Assembly: GCA_001897435.1 (NCBI GenBank)
Contig: MKSV01000003.1
Span: 62,001 to 126,000 of the forward strand
Origin: Acidobacteriales bacterium 59-55
GTDB taxonomy: Bacteria > Acidobacteriota > Terriglobia > Terriglobales > Acidobacteriaceae
Length of the DNA stretch: 64,000 bases
Reading direction: 5' to 3'
Of this stretch, positions 9,165-18,114 are shown in pieces. Position 1 is the first letter of the stretch, and each line of letters opens with the position of its first letter. A model generated the notes under the pieces. It worked only from the letters and a program-made list of their open reading frames with translations, did not search any database and was not told the origin of the DNA. A program made the position numbers and the translations under genes.

Positions 9165-9791
9165 CTATTTTGACGATTGGAGCAATCGGCGGCGCATGGT
9201 TCCTGCACCGGCAATGAGGCCCGTGCCCAGAAGGAGGAAGCCCGACGGTTCAGGAACCTGATCGGTAGTCAGGTCGATCGCCTCGAAGAAGTTTTCGCTG
9301 TATATGTCATCCCACACAATGTCGCCCTGATTGTTCATGAAGATGGATGACCCACCACCTTTTGCCAGAAAGTCAGCGACCGGATCGGGGCCAGTGAATA
9401 CATCAGGGAAGCCCTCGCCCGCTGACAAATAACCTGTGGACGCCTCACGTCCGTTGTTGCAAACGCCCTGGAGCACCACCCACCCGGCTGCGAAGCCAGG
9501 GGTGCACGGCGTTCCATTGTCGTAGGCGAGGGCTGGGGCTGTAGAGGAGAAGCCAGTGCTCAAACCGCCGACAAAGGTTTGGTAGCAGTTGGCACTTCCA
9601 CCGCATAACAGGCTTGCGTTCAGGTCAAGAACGACTGTGCCTGAATCGTCTAATCCGTAGAAGAACCTTGCGGCGTCATTGCCGAGGTTAAGTATCTGGT
9701 AAGTATCGGCGCTTGCCGATAGGGGAGTGGCGAACAACATGACTGCGATGGCAATCATTGCGAAGCTGCGCAATAGTTTTGCGATTTTCAT
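9165..9791 (-). CDS. PEP-CTERM sorting domain protein, family 1
   Basis: Start chosen at 9791 because AAAGGAACTCCT stands before that ATG; an upstream in-frame ATG at 9875 lacks this. The product (about 208 residues) has a signal peptide MKIAKLLRSFAMIAIAVMLF... ending ASADTYQ, a body with YDNGTPCTP, CNNGRE, FTGPDPVADFL and FEAIDLTT, and a PEP-CTERM tail (VPEPSGFLLLGTGL, MRRRLL). It is the third member of the family seen at 111-764 and 876-1471 and is closer to the broken copy. It lies next to the BlaI promoter but is not clearly co-regulated. Confidence 0.85.
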   Translation of the reverse strand: MKIAKLLRSFAMIAIAVMLFATPLSASADTYQILNLGNDAARFFYGLDDSGTVVLDLNASLLCGGSANCYQTFVGGLSTGFSSTAPALAYDNGTPCTPGFAAGWVVLQGVCNNGREASTGYLSAGEGFPDVFTGPDPVADFLAKGGGSSIFMNNQGDIVWDDIYSENFFEAIDLTTDQVPEPSGFLLLGTGLIAGAGTMRRRLLQSSK

Positions 9792-9845
9792 AGGAGTTCC
9801 TTTCGCATCGCTGAATAACAATTCTGCTTCAAGCCCAAAACGGTA

Positions 9846-9872
9846 ACGGGCCCCTGGTTGAGAGGGGCCCGT
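9846..9872 (-). terminator. strong hairpin between HNH gene and PEP-CTERM gene
   Basis: A perfect 10-bp stem ACGGGCCCCT / AGGGGCCCGT with a 7-base loop. Downstream on the minus strand TTTT occurs about five bases after the stem. It is placed to end transcripts of the HNH/ComF genes; it could also act in the PEP-CTERM leader. Confidence 0.55.
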
Positions 9873-9984
9873 CAAAATCGATTGAGTTACAGATCATACT
9901 CTTTATGTGAACAAACGGCGGCGCATGGTTCGTTCCTGGGAGCAGTCTCCCCCAAGAAGAGATCGGGACTTAAGAAGAGATTGC

Positions 9985-10644
9985 CTACGCCGCGTCGCCT
10001 GCCTCGAAGTAAAGATACTTCCGCCACGCCGCATCCGCGCTGCCGATCATCCGCATGATGTGCCGCGAAGTATGCAGGCTGAAGGGGCGCGGCTCCCGCA
10101 GCAGCTTCATGTCCGTCAGTTCATGCAGCAACTGGTTGCCCTTCCTCCGATTGCAGTCATGGCAGCAGGCCACCAGGTTCTCCCAGGTCGAAAGCCCACC
10201 CCGCGACCGTGGAATCACATGGTCCAGCGTCAACTCGGCCGCCGTCAGCACCACCGAGCAGTACTGGCAGCTATTGCGGTCGCGCAGCAGAATATTCTTG
10301 CGCGAGAGCGCCCGCGTCTGGTGCGGAATCCGCCTGTACTCCAGCAGCCGGATCACGCTCGGCATCGCGACCGTCACCCGCGCCGCGTGCAGAATCGCGC
10401 CCTGCTCCTCCTCGGTGCGCGCCACGCCCTTGAGCACCAGCACCAGCGCCCGCCGCGCGCCGCAGATGTTGATCGGCTCATAGCTTGCATTCAGCACCAG
10501 CACCGGAGTCTGCATCGCCGGCTGCCGGAAGACCCCGATCCGGACGTCCACGTCCGAGACCAGCCTTCCGCTGGCATGGGAGCTTCCATGTCCGGCGTGC
10601 CGATTTCCCGTCAGCCTCTGCTTCCGCGTCTTCACCGATTGCAT
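9985..10644 (-). CDS. HNH endonuclease family protein
   Basis: The core domain is the HNH fold: a CxxC knuckle (SCQYCSVVL), [11 protein letters not shown] containing the HNH histidine, and [17 protein letters not shown] with the second knuckle and the HNH asparagine. It resembles the stand-alone 5-methylcytosine-restriction-like HNH proteins common in many bacteria. The ATG at 10644 has GGAGG well placed upstream and gives 219 residues; an ATG at 10515 ([14 protein letters not shown]) is where family similarity begins and is the alternative. The longer frame open further upstream only overlaps ComF. Substrate and biological role unknown. Confidence 0.85.
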   Translation of the reverse strand: MQSVKTRKQRLTGNRHAGHGSSHASGRLVSDVDVRIGVFRQPAMQTPVLVLNASYEPINICGARRALVLVLKGVARTEEEQGAILHAARVTVAMPSVIRLLEYRRIPHQTRALSRKNILLRDRNSCQYCSVVLTAAELTLDHVIPRSRGGLSTWENLVACCHDCNRRKGNQLLHELTDMKLLREPRPFSLHTSRHIMRMIGSADAAWRKYLYFEAGDAA

Positions 10645-10706
10645 CTTCCTGCCCTCCGGTTCCAAACCATCATTTCGTGCAGCCACACAAGTCCCGTTCT
10701 CAGCCA

Positions 10707-11552
10707 TCAGTCCCAACGCTCCACTGTCTCTCGTTGTGCCCGGCTCAAGGTAGCGACCCAGACCCTCCGCGCGCCGGCACCGCGCAGAACCCGCGCACAC
10801 TCGCGCGCGGTAGCTCCAGTCGTATAAATGTCGTCCACCAGCAGGACCTCGCGCCCCGCCAGGGCCCGATTGTCCGCTACGGCAAACGCGCCCTTCAGAT
10901 TCCGTCTCCGCCCTCGCGGCGTCAGCGAGAACTGGCTCTCCGTATCCCGCACCCGCCGCATCGCTCCATGCGCCGCCCGCAGCTTCCACTCCGGCCGCGT
11001 CCGTTTCAGTTCAGTCAGCGCCGCGTGGGCCAGCAGGACCGCCTGGTTGTATCCCCGCTGCCGCTCCTTGGCTGGATAGAGCGGCACGGCAACTACCGTG
11101 CATTCCCCGGCAGCCTCGCCTGCCAGCATCTCCATCGCTTCGGCCAGCATCCGGCCCAGCGGTCGAGCCAGTGCGCTCATCCGCTCATACTTCAGCAGAT
11201 GCACCATCTCCCGCAGGCCGTCCTCGTAAACCCCATAAGCCACCGCCCGTTCAAACTCCGGAGCTGCCATCCGGCAGGGTGCGCACAGCAATCCCTCCGC
11301 AGGAAATTGCCCGGCGAAGCGAACCCCTTCCATATCAAGCGCTTCCCCACAGAGCCTGCACAGCGTCGCCGTCTGCGCTCCGATTCCCGCCACGCAGGCG
11401 TCACAGACCGGGGCAATCCCGGCGGTGAGCAACGGCCCTCCGCAAATCCGGCAATCGGCTGGGAAAAAAGTAGTTACGAAGTCATCGACTGCGGCCCGGA
11501 CCACCCGTCCCGGCCCTCGAAACAAGCGCGTCATCGCGCCAACATTCGCCAT
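10707..11552 (-). CDS. comF: ComF family protein (phosphoribosyltransferase-like)
   Basis: N-terminal double zinc ribbon ([23 protein letters not shown]), then a phosphoribosyltransferase domain with [29 protein letters not shown] and the PRPP-binding loop [13 protein letters not shown]. These are the signatures of ComF/GntX, linked to DNA uptake in competence systems; in most bacteria its biochemical reaction is unknown. Start set at 11552 ([11 protein letters not shown], about 281 residues); the frame stays open to 11711, but the added part has no family features. It is upstream of, and probably co-transcribed with, the HNH gene. Confidence 0.88.
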   Translation of the reverse strand: MANVGAMTRLFRGPGRVVRAAVDDFVTTFFPADCRICGGPLLTAGIAPVCDACVAGIGAQTATLCRLCGEALDMEGVRFAGQFPAEGLLCAPCRMAAPEFERAVAYGVYEDGLREMVHLLKYERMSALARPLGRMLAEAMEMLAGEAAGECTVVAVPLYPAKERQRGYNQAVLLAHAALTELKRTRPEWKLRAAHGAMRRVRDTESQFSLTPRGRRRNLKGAFAVADNRALAGREVLLVDDIYTTGATARECARVLRGAGARRVWVATLSRAQRETVERWD

Positions 11553-11802
11553 CCCACCAGATAGCGCACCGGGCGGACCCCCGGTTCTACTCCCGAGCGC
11601 ATTGTCATTCCAGCATTCGCTGAAGACGCACCTCACTCGCCGGCGCTCCAGGTCGCTCAGACCGCGCCATGCCCGCAAGTATATGCCCACTCTCGCGTAA
11701 ACGCCAATCAATCCTGGATGAACAGCTCATAAGTGAAGCCGGGCGGCCGCCTGCCACATCGCAGGCAACAACCCGGCTTTGCACCTCTAAGCGCCGCAGA
11801 TT

Positions 11803-12993
11803 CTACGGCGTCACCCGCACCATGACTACGCCGTGGCTGGGCACTTCGGCGGAGTAGCCGCCCGTCTTCCGTCCCACATCCTTCTTCGCCCAGAGATCGC
11901 GCACCGACGCGCTCACCGAATTGGGATAGCCGATGTCGGACCACGCCACATCGATCTTCGCCGTCTCCTTACTGCGATTGAGCAGTGCCACCGCGCGTCC
12001 GCCGTCGGCCAGTTGCTTCGACCAGACCTCGAGGTCGCCGGTCTTCTTCACCCGCCGACCCTGCTGGCCCAGCGCGTCCTGATCGATGGCGATGACTTCT
12101 TTGTTCAGCAGAATCTCCTTCGTATCCGCCGACATGTGCTCGATGTCGTTGCCCGCCAGCAGAGGCGCCGCCAGCAACGCCCACATGCTGAAGTGCGCCC
12201 GGTTCTCGGTCGTCGTCAGCCCGCTGTTGCCCACCTCCAGCATGTCAGGATCGTTCCAGTGTCCCGGCCCCGCATAGCTCTCCAGACCGTTCATCATGTC
12301 GAGGATCTGGGTCACGCCGCTGCCGCCCCAGTCGCGCTTGCAGTCCCAGCAGTCCTGAATGTCCGGCGTCGATCGCCACATATTGCCGATCGATCCCGCC
12401 CACAGCCACGGCTTGGTCGATCCCCACTCACAGATGCTGAACAGGATCGGCCGTCCCGAAGCCTTCAGCGCGTCGCGCATCAAGGTATAGGACGCCTCGC
12501 TGTTCTGTCCCGGCAGCGTATTGCACCAGTCTTCCTTCAGATAGTCCACGCCCCACGCCGCGTACTGCCGCGCATCCTGATACTCATGACCGATGCTCCC
12601 CGGCCGCTTCGCGCACGTCATCGTACCCGCGTCCGTATAGATTCCGAACTTCAGGCCCTTTGCGTGGATATAGTCGGCCAGCGCCTTGATGCCCGAAGGA
12701 AACTTGTCCTTGTCCACGACGATGTTGCCCTCGGCGTCGCGGCCGGTCGCCCAGCAGTCGTCGACGATGACGTACTGATAGCCCGCGTCCTTCATCCCGT
12801 TGCTGGCCATCGCATCCGCCGTCTCGCGCACCACCGCCTCATTGATGCCCTTGCAGGCGTACTTGTTCCAGCTATTCCAACCCATCGGCGGAGTCCGCGC
12901 CAAACCGTTCTCAAGAGCATGACCAGCCGCAGGCGCCAGCATCACCAGAGCCAGCAACGCACCAAACCAACCCATCCGCAAAACTTTCATCAT
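11803..12993 (-). CDS. GH27 alpha-galactosidase, secreted
   Basis: A 396-residue glycoside hydrolase with a signal peptide (about 1-26, ends GHALENG). GH27 motifs: TPPMGWNSWNKYACKG at the start of the barrel, QYVIVDDCWA, the nucleophile in YLKEDWC (D155), SICEWG, and the acid/base region HWNDPDMLEVG (D250). Residues about 310-396 form the C-terminal beta-sandwich. It should release terminal alpha-galactose from oligosaccharides or galactomannan in the periplasm or outside. alpha-N-acetylgalactosaminidase activity is possible in this family; the choice cannot be made here. Tandem AT-rich units lie just upstream. Confidence 0.94.
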   Translation of the reverse strand: MMKVLRMGWFGALLALVMLAPAAGHALENGLARTPPMGWNSWNKYACKGINEAVVRETADAMASNGMKDAGYQYVIVDDCWATGRDAEGNIVVDKDKFPSGIKALADYIHAKGLKFGIYTDAGTMTCAKRPGSIGHEYQDARQYAAWGVDYLKEDWCNTLPGQNSEASYTLMRDALKASGRPILFSICEWGSTKPWLWAGSIGNMWRSTPDIQDCWDCKRDWGGSGVTQILDMMNGLESYAGPGHWNDPDMLEVGNSGLTTTENRAHFSMWALLAAPLLAGNDIEHMSADTKEILLNKEVIAIDQDALGQQGRRVKKTGDLEVWSKQLADGGRAVALLNRSKETAKIDVAWSDIGYPNSVSASVRDLWAKKDVGRKTGGYSAEVPSHGVVMVRVTP

Positions 12994-13050
12994 CGATCCC
13001 TCTCAGATTTTCCGGCGAAGCTCCTGCCAGGAACTGCCTCGTTCATTTTT

Positions 13051-13097
13051 TTATCGAAAAGATTTATCAAAAAAGATTTATCGAAAAGATTTTTATC
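13051..13097. repeat. tandem 13-14 bp AT-rich units upstream of the alpha-galactosidase gene
   Basis: TTATCGAAAAGAT (13051-13063), TTATCAAAAAAGAT (13064-13077), TTATCGAAAAGAT (13078-13090), then TTTTATC. Three near-identical units, the nearest 58 bases before the ATG at 12993. They could be binding sites or a flexible promoter element. Confidence 0.6.
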
Positions 13098-13180
13098 ACC
13101 GACTCACAACGCGGAACTCTCCCACGGCGAGTCGCGGCAATTGTAATGGAATCGCTTACATCATGGGCAGCAGTCCAGCG

Positions 13181-13684
13181 TCAGGAGAGCCGTTTTTCAT
13201 AGCACAGAAAGCGCATCCCCGGCCGGAACGACAGTCCAATCTCTCCGGCGAACTTGTATCCCAGCTTCAGCAGCAGCCTCTGCATGGCCTCATTCTCCGC
13301 GCCGGTATCGACGCGGAGCACCCGGACGCCTCGTCCCGCCGCCACCTCCTCCGTCTTCCGCATCAACGCCGCCGCCACTCCGGCTCCGCGAAACGCCGGA
13401 TCGACCGCCAGCCGGTGCGGCACCACGACCGTCTCTTCCCTCTCCCAATCAAGCAACGCGTACTCCGGCTCCTGGTCCGTCGTTGCCGCGATAACACCGG
13501 CAATCGCGCCATCGATCTCCGCCACCCAGAGCTCTCCCCGCTCGATGTCGCGCTCAAAGACAGCCTCATCGGGATAGCTCTCGTCCCACTGCCGATTCCC
13601 CGCCGCCAGCAGCAGCGGAACGACGCGGCGCAACAGCCCCATTGCCGCCGCAAGATCATCCCGTACCGCAAGCCGTATCCGCAT
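13181..13684 (-). CDS. GNAT family N-acetyltransferase
   Basis: 167 residues with the GNAT acetyl-CoA fold: GELWVAEIDGAIAGVIAA (beta strands 2-4), VVPHRLAVDPAFRGAGVAAALMRKTEEVA (motif A, R-x-x-G-x-A), and VRVLRVDTGAENEAMQRLLLKLGYKFAGEI (motif B). Cytoplasmic. The acceptor is not predictable from sequence. It stands alone between the alpha-galactosidase and the secreted protein at 13824. Confidence 0.9.
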   Translation of the reverse strand: MRIRLAVRDDLAAAMGLLRRVVPLLLAAGNRQWDESYPDEAVFERDIERGELWVAEIDGAIAGVIAATTDQEPEYALLDWEREETVVVPHRLAVDPAFRGAGVAAALMRKTEEVAAGRGVRVLRVDTGAENEAMQRLLLKLGYKFAGEIGLSFRPGMRFLCYEKRLS

Positions 13685-13823
13685 CGTTCGAGCGTAACAA
13701 AATCATGGCTCGACCACAGCCGGAAACAGCGTTGCAGTCACGTCCGGAAGAGATGGTAAATTTGCCTGTGCGCGACCCGTACCCCGACTTGTACCCCGAC
13801 AACGCCCGGAGGTTTCAGACTCC

Positions 13824-15041
13824 ATGAGCAACACCCCATCGGCCCTCGTTGTTCTTGCCTCGCTCTGCTGCCTCGCCGCTGGGGCACAGCAGCCCGCTCC
13901 CCTTCCCGCCAACGAGCCGACCGGTGCTGTGATCGGCCACGTCATCTGCGCCGACACCAATCTCCCCGCCCGTTTCGCCTCGGTCACGCTCCAGCCCATC
14001 GTCGACTCTCCTCCGCCGCCGGCCTCGAAGTCCTCCGAGCCGCAGCCGCGCACGGCCATCACCATCTCCGAGACACTGCTCGACGGCAGCTTCGCCATCC
14101 CCAACGTCAAGCCCGGCAACTACTACATCATCACCGAGAAGCTCGGCTACCTCTCGCCTCTCGCCCAGCTCTCCCGCGAAGACCTCAACCACCCCACGCC
14201 GGAGACGGCCGCATTGATGACCCGGCTGCTGACTCCCGTCACTGTCATCGCCAACCGCACCACCTCCACCGAAGTCCGCCTGCTCAAAGGTGCATCTATC
14301 TCCGGAACCGTCCACTTCGACGACGGCAGCCCCGACGCCGGAGCCAACGTGGCGCTCTTCCGCAAGGACAAGCTGGGCAAGTGGACCGGCTTTCGCACCT
14401 TCAGAATCGCGCGTCCCAGCAACAGCACCGACGACCAGGGACACTACCGTATCAGCGGCCTGCCCGCAGGCGAATATCTGGCCATGACCGACCTTCAGCT
14501 CAGCAACATCGTCGTCGACCGCATCTTCTCCAACTCCGGCTACTCGAGTTCATCGAGTTCCCTCTATTCGCTCAACATCTACTACCCCGATAGCACCCGC
14601 CAACGCGACGCCAAGCCCATCAAGCTCGACGACGGCCAGGAGGCGAGCTCCATCGACATCGAGATTCCCCTCACCAGGCTCCACTCCGTCACCGGAACCG
14701 TCGTCGAGAGCGGCACCGGCCAGACCGTGAATGCGGCAAGCGTCGCCCTCATCTATCCCGACGACCACTCTCAGCTCGTCCGCACCCAGGTCGGCAAGGA
14801 AGACGGCCGCTTCCATTTTTACTTTGTCCCCGAAGGCTCCTATACCGTCAAGGTCACCAACGCCGAGCAGGTCGACCGTGAGGAGGTCCCAAGTTCGCGA
14901 GGCGTCTTCCCGCCGACCCATACCGTCGAGAAGAAGATCCGCGCCTACGGGAACGCGGAGCAGCCGCTGACCATCCAGAGCGACATGACCGGTGTCACCC
15001 TCGCCGTGCCCGACAAGGCCACCGTGCAGCCTGCGCACTGA
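13824..15041 (+). CDS. secreted carboxypeptidase-regulatory-like (Ig-like) domain protein
   Basis: 405 residues with a signal peptide (about 1-22, ends AAGAQQP) and successive carboxypeptidase-regulatory-like beta-sandwich domains: GAVIGHVICADTNLPARFASVTLQP with GSFAIPNVKPGNYYIITE; GASISGTVHFDDGSPDAGANVALF with GHYRISGLPAGEYLAMTD; and HSVTGTVVESGTGQTVNAASVALIY with GRFHFYFVPEGSYTVKV. No catalytic domain. Such proteins are numerous in Terriglobia and probably act at the cell surface; binding partner unknown. Confidence 0.85.
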   Translation: MSNTPSALVVLASLCCLAAGAQQPAPLPANEPTGAVIGHVICADTNLPARFASVTLQPIVDSPPPPASKSSEPQPRTAITISETLLDGSFAIPNVKPGNYYIITEKLGYLSPLAQLSREDLNHPTPETAALMTRLLTPVTVIANRTTSTEVRLLKGASISGTVHFDDGSPDAGANVALFRKDKLGKWTGFRTFRIARPSNSTDDQGHYRISGLPAGEYLAMTDLQLSNIVVDRIFSNSGYSSSSSSLYSLNIYYPDSTRQRDAKPIKLDDGQEASSIDIEIPLTRLHSVTGTVVESGTGQTVNAASVALIYPDDHSQLVRTQVGKEDGRFHFYFVPEGSYTVKVTNAEQVDREEVPSSRGVFPPTHTVEKKIRAYGNAEQPLTIQSDMTGVTLAVPDKATVQPAH

Positions 15042-15241
15042 ATCGGAACCGGCAGCCTTTTACCACTCGACACCGCAAGCGCTTGCGCACTGAACGGGCA
15101 TCCCGAACCGGGTAGCGGCCAAATACCTCCATTCAAATCATTCACTCTAAATGGTTTGAACCAGAGAGTCCCGTCGTGGCTGGTTAGGCCCCACAAGTGC
15201 TTTTTACTGAGGCGGGCCCAACTTTTCCAGCGGAGTTCTAT

Positions 15242-15802
15242 ATGAAAAAGGTGTGCAGCTTGCTAGCCATTGCCGTTCTCTGCCTCTCTGCCGGTTCTCT
15301 CTGGGCCGATGGAATCGGCACCGATGTAACCGGCTCGCTAACCTTCAACGGCGGCTCGACCAATTACTTCGACGCTGCAAACGGTTTCGTCCCCCCGGGC
15401 TACGGCAACAGCAGTGGATCGACGACCGTGACCATCGGCTCCGGGATTGAGTTCGGCTTCTCTGATTCGGTCAATCTCAATACCGCCGACTTCACCGGCT
15501 CGACCCTCACCATTACCAACGAGGTCCTCTCATCCAACATCGCCGGTTTACTCCAGATGATCTTTACCGATAGCGCATTTACCGGATTCACCCTGGCCTC
15601 GAACGATCTCGGCCTGACCTACAGCTTTACCGGCAATACGCTCACCATCGGCCGGGCCGAAGGAGAATACTCCGGCGTTCACTCCACGGTCTTCAACTAC
15701 ACCACCGCTGCCAGCCCCGTCCCGGAACCGAGCACGATCGTCCTTCTGGCGACCGGTCTGCTCGGCGCCGCAGGTGCAGTCCGCCGCAGATTGTCTGCAT
15801 AG
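15242..15802 (+). CDS. PEP-CTERM sorting domain protein, family 2
   Basis: The ATG at 15242 (MKKVCSLLAIAVLCLSAG) opens a clear signal peptide; an earlier ATG frame from 15197 is only upstream read-through. The product is about 186 residues: a beta-rich body (TGSLTFNGGSTNYFDAANG, TVTIGSGIEFGFSDSVN) and a PEP-CTERM tail (VPEPSTIVLLATGLLGAAG, VRRRLSA). It is not related to the family at 111-764. Function of the body unknown. Followed by a strong terminator. Confidence 0.87.
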   Translation: MKKVCSLLAIAVLCLSAGSLWADGIGTDVTGSLTFNGGSTNYFDAANGFVPPGYGNSSGSTTVTIGSGIEFGFSDSVNLNTADFTGSTLTITNEVLSSNIAGLLQMIFTDSAFTGFTLASNDLGLTYSFTGNTLTIGRAEGEYSGVHSTVFNYTTAASPVPEPSTIVLLATGLLGAAGAVRRRLSA

Positions 15803-15823
15803 ACAATATCGTTCCGATACAAA

Positions 15824-15861
15824 AAAGAAATGAGCCGGAGTGATCTCCGGCTCATTTCTTT
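15824..15861. terminator. bidirectional terminator hairpin
   Basis: A perfect 17-bp inverted repeat: AAAGAAATGAGCCGGAG, loop TGAT, CTCCGGCTCATTTCTTT. The A/T-rich stem base supplies a U tract on both strands, which fits its place between convergent genes (PEP-CTERM gene ending 15802, minus-strand gene ending 15880). Confidence 0.9.
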
Positions 15862-15879
15862 GCGGCTCGGCTGAACCAC

Positions 15880-16167
15880 TCACATGATGCGAAACCGTTC
15901 CCGCATCAGTCGCTGAAACCGCGGCTTCCAGATCAGGTCATACGCCAGCTCTTTGCCCGGAAACATGGCAAGCGCAGCCTTCCTGCTGTCGGCGATCATC
16001 TGCGATGCCTCGTCGATTGTCAGCGAGTTGTCCTGCGCAATCACCTGCATCACCATGTTCATCATTATCTGCATGCGCCGAATCAGCTTCTGCTCTTCGA
16101 CCCGCTCGGCGACCTTCTCCGCCGCCCCCACGCCCGCAACCGCCACACCCGTCTCGCTCGTTCCCAT
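15880..16167 (-). CDS. small helical protein, unknown
   Basis: 95 residues, mostly helical: GVGAAEKVAERVEEQKLIRRMQI, a methionine-rich stretch (MQIMMNMVMQVIAQ), then DEASQMIADSRKAALAMFPGKELAYDLIWKPRFQRLM. I do not recognise a family. The pattern ...ALAMFPGKE..YDLIWKPRF near the end could be a short conserved motif. It lies 93 bases downstream of the TlpA gene on the same strand and may be the last gene of that unit. Confidence 0.55.
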   Translation of the reverse strand: MGTSETGVAVAGVGAAEKVAERVEEQKLIRRMQIMMNMVMQVIAQDNSLTIDEASQMIADSRKAALAMFPGKELAYDLIWKPRFQRLMRERFRIM

Positions 16168-16260
16168 CCGCGCCTCCCGCCGGAAGACCGGCCACCTATT
16201 AGATTCCTCAGCGCGGCCTGCGGATGCGAAGCCTCCAGCGTCCGGGCAGCATAGGAGGTT

Positions 16261-16785
16261 CTAATAGCGCTTCAGCTTCTTTTCCGGCACCGGCCCCTGA
16301 CGTCCGTTCAGCAGCCAGTCGAGCCGGCTGCGCACGTCCTCCTCCCTGGCCTCGCCCATGATGCGCGTGACCACCTGACCTCGCTCATCGAGAATCAATG
16401 TCGCGGGGACGATCTCGCCCATCCCGAAGCGCTCCAGAAGCCCCACGTCGCCGCCCACCCAGGCATCGAGGCGAATCTTCTGCTCTGACAGATAAGGCCC
16501 CACCTTGGCACGGTCCTTCGGCTCGTCGATCGAGACCGCGACGAAGTGGACGTTCCTTCCCGCGAACTCCTCGTTCAGCTTCGAGAGCCGCGGCAGTTCA
16601 TTGCGACAGGGAGCGCACCACGTCGCCCAGAAGCTGAGCACGACGATCTGGCCGCGCAATGCGGAGAGCTTCTGCGCGTGCCCGGCGAGATCTTTGAGCT
16701 TGAGATCGGGAACACCCTTCGCATCGGCAGGTCGAGCCGCCGCAAGACACATCGCGCACAACGCCAGCGACAATAGCTTCTTCAT
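16261..16785 (-). CDS. TlpA/ResA-family thiol-disulfide oxidoreductase
   Basis: 174 residues with a signal peptide (about 1-22) and a redoxin domain: VPDLKLKDLAGHAQKLSALRGQIVVLSFWATWCAPCRNELPRL. The active site is WCAPC (C57, C60), followed by NVHFVAVSIDE and the cis-proline region IVPATLILD. It should act as a thiol-disulfide reductase in the periplasm. Its start is 24 bases from the stop of the outer-membrane barrel gene upstream, so both are probably one operon; this suggests the barrel or its cargo needs thiol handling. Confidence 0.93.
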   Translation of the reverse strand: MKKLLSLALCAMCLAAARPADAKGVPDLKLKDLAGHAQKLSALRGQIVVLSFWATWCAPCRNELPRLSKLNEEFAGRNVHFVAVSIDEPKDRAKVGPYLSEQKIRLDAWVGGDVGLLERFGMGEIVPATLILDERGQVVTRIMGEAREEDVRSRLDWLLNGRQGPVPEKKLKRY

Positions 16786-16809
16786 AGCACCCCTGTACCG
16801 GCTCGCCTT

Positions 16810-17865
16810 TTAGAAATGATGGGAGAGGCTGACAATCACCGTATAGTCGGCAAAAAAGGCATCGCCATTGGTCGTGTGATTTTTGATTTCAGGCACACTG
16901 GGCGGTCGATTGCGATACAACGCCCATGGGCCGTTGACGGACAGGACCGTGCGCCGGAAGTTGAACATGAAACCCGGATCGAGCGAGACGATGGCGCCGG
17001 GACGGCGGAATCCGTCGCTGTCACCGAGCAGATCGCGCACCGGCACGCCTTCGCCGCGAACGCCGAGGCTGACGGCCAATCCGCGCACCTTTGGAACACC
17101 CTGCGAAAGACCGGCGCGATAGAGGTACTGGTCGGTTACAGACATGAAGCCCTGCCCTGGCTGACTGCGAAAGGTAGCGATCTTATTCGTATTTTCCGGA
17201 TTGAACAGGTACTGGCCTTCGAGGTAGACATCCGACCGCGACCAGAGCGCCTTGTACGCTTGCGTACCCAATACGAATCCCCATCCTCCATCGCCGGGTT
17301 GCATGGATTGGTCAGCGGTAGCCTTCACGATCTGCCCCTTATAAAGAGCCGAGCCAGTTGCATCGTTGATGCCCGTAGGTAGCTTGAGGGATGCGCTGAC
17401 GGCAACATTTCCGCCGTTTTCCGTAGGCGGCCGAAAGATCCACGATTGCGCGCCGATCGTCATATCCCCCAGGCCGCTGACCTGAAAGATACCCATCGGC
17501 GGATAGATCTGGTCACGGGTGCCGTCAAAGACAGGAACGTCGGCGATCAGGCTCCAACGTGGCGAGAGCCGGTACGACACTCCGATATCAAAAATGTTTT
17601 GATGATTTTCAACCGCATTCGGTCGAGCAATCTCTCTTGTACCCTGAAAATACTTATTGGAGTTGAAGACGCGATAGCCTATATCGACAGTCAGGTTATG
17701 GATCGACCAACCACCGCTGCTGCCCACCGCATCACTCTTGACGAGTAAATCCATGGGACGCTGATTCGAATGGGCGGCAACGCATCCCTGGGCAATAGCG
17801 CGTCCACTGCCAACTGCCATTGCGACAAGAGCGAATAGCACACACAGTTGCTTTTTATCTTTCAT
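16810..17865 (-). CDS. outer-membrane beta-barrel protein with conserved QGCVAAHS N-terminus
   Basis: 351 residues: a signal peptide ending SGRAIAQ, then mature GCVAAHSNQRP. The rest is alternating beta-strand sequence ending in a terminal phenylalanine (TVIVSLSHHF), the usual signature of BAM-inserted barrels. The paralogue at 18115-19188 shares GCVAAHS, YRLSPRWSLIADVP / YQLNPRWSVIANIP, VSASLKLPTGINDA, MQPGDGGWGF / IQPGDGTWGF, TDQYLYRAG and DGFRRPG. Substrate unknown; transporter or porin is inference. Operon with the TlpA gene downstream. Confidence 0.82.
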   Translation of the reverse strand: MKDKKQLCVLFALVAMAVGSGRAIAQGCVAAHSNQRPMDLLVKSDAVGSSGGWSIHNLTVDIGYRVFNSNKYFQGTREIARPNAVENHQNIFDIGVSYRLSPRWSLIADVPVFDGTRDQIYPPMGIFQVSGLGDMTIGAQSWIFRPPTENGGNVAVSASLKLPTGINDATGSALYKGQIVKATADQSMQPGDGGWGFVLGTQAYKALWSRSDVYLEGQYLFNPENTNKIATFRSQPGQGFMSVTDQYLYRAGLSQGVPKVRGLAVSLGVRGEGVPVRDLLGDSDGFRRPGAIVSLDPGFMFNFRRTVLSVNGPWALYRNRPPSVPEIKNHTTNGDAFFADYTVIVSLSHHF

Positions 17866-18114
17866 AAGTCCTCCTTGTAGTGCCTGGCCTCAAGCCTCTG
17901 TTTTTGCAGAGCAGTTCAACGGATCAGCATCACTCTACTTTGAAGACGGAGCCTTGTCTTCGTCCTAAAGGTGGATACAAGAATCATGCCCTGGGGGCAT
18001 GACTCTCCACGTCGCCCCCTGCTACCGTCCAGACGTACAAGTGAAAACGGCCTCGATTCTGAGGCTCTTCAGAGATCCCCCGCCAGTTTGTAACCCTTTA
18101 CGGAGGCAGTTCGC

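Noticed and set aside
10645..10989. N-terminal extension of the HNH protein up to 10989
   Set aside because: Only overlaps ComF in another frame; no HNH-related sequence.
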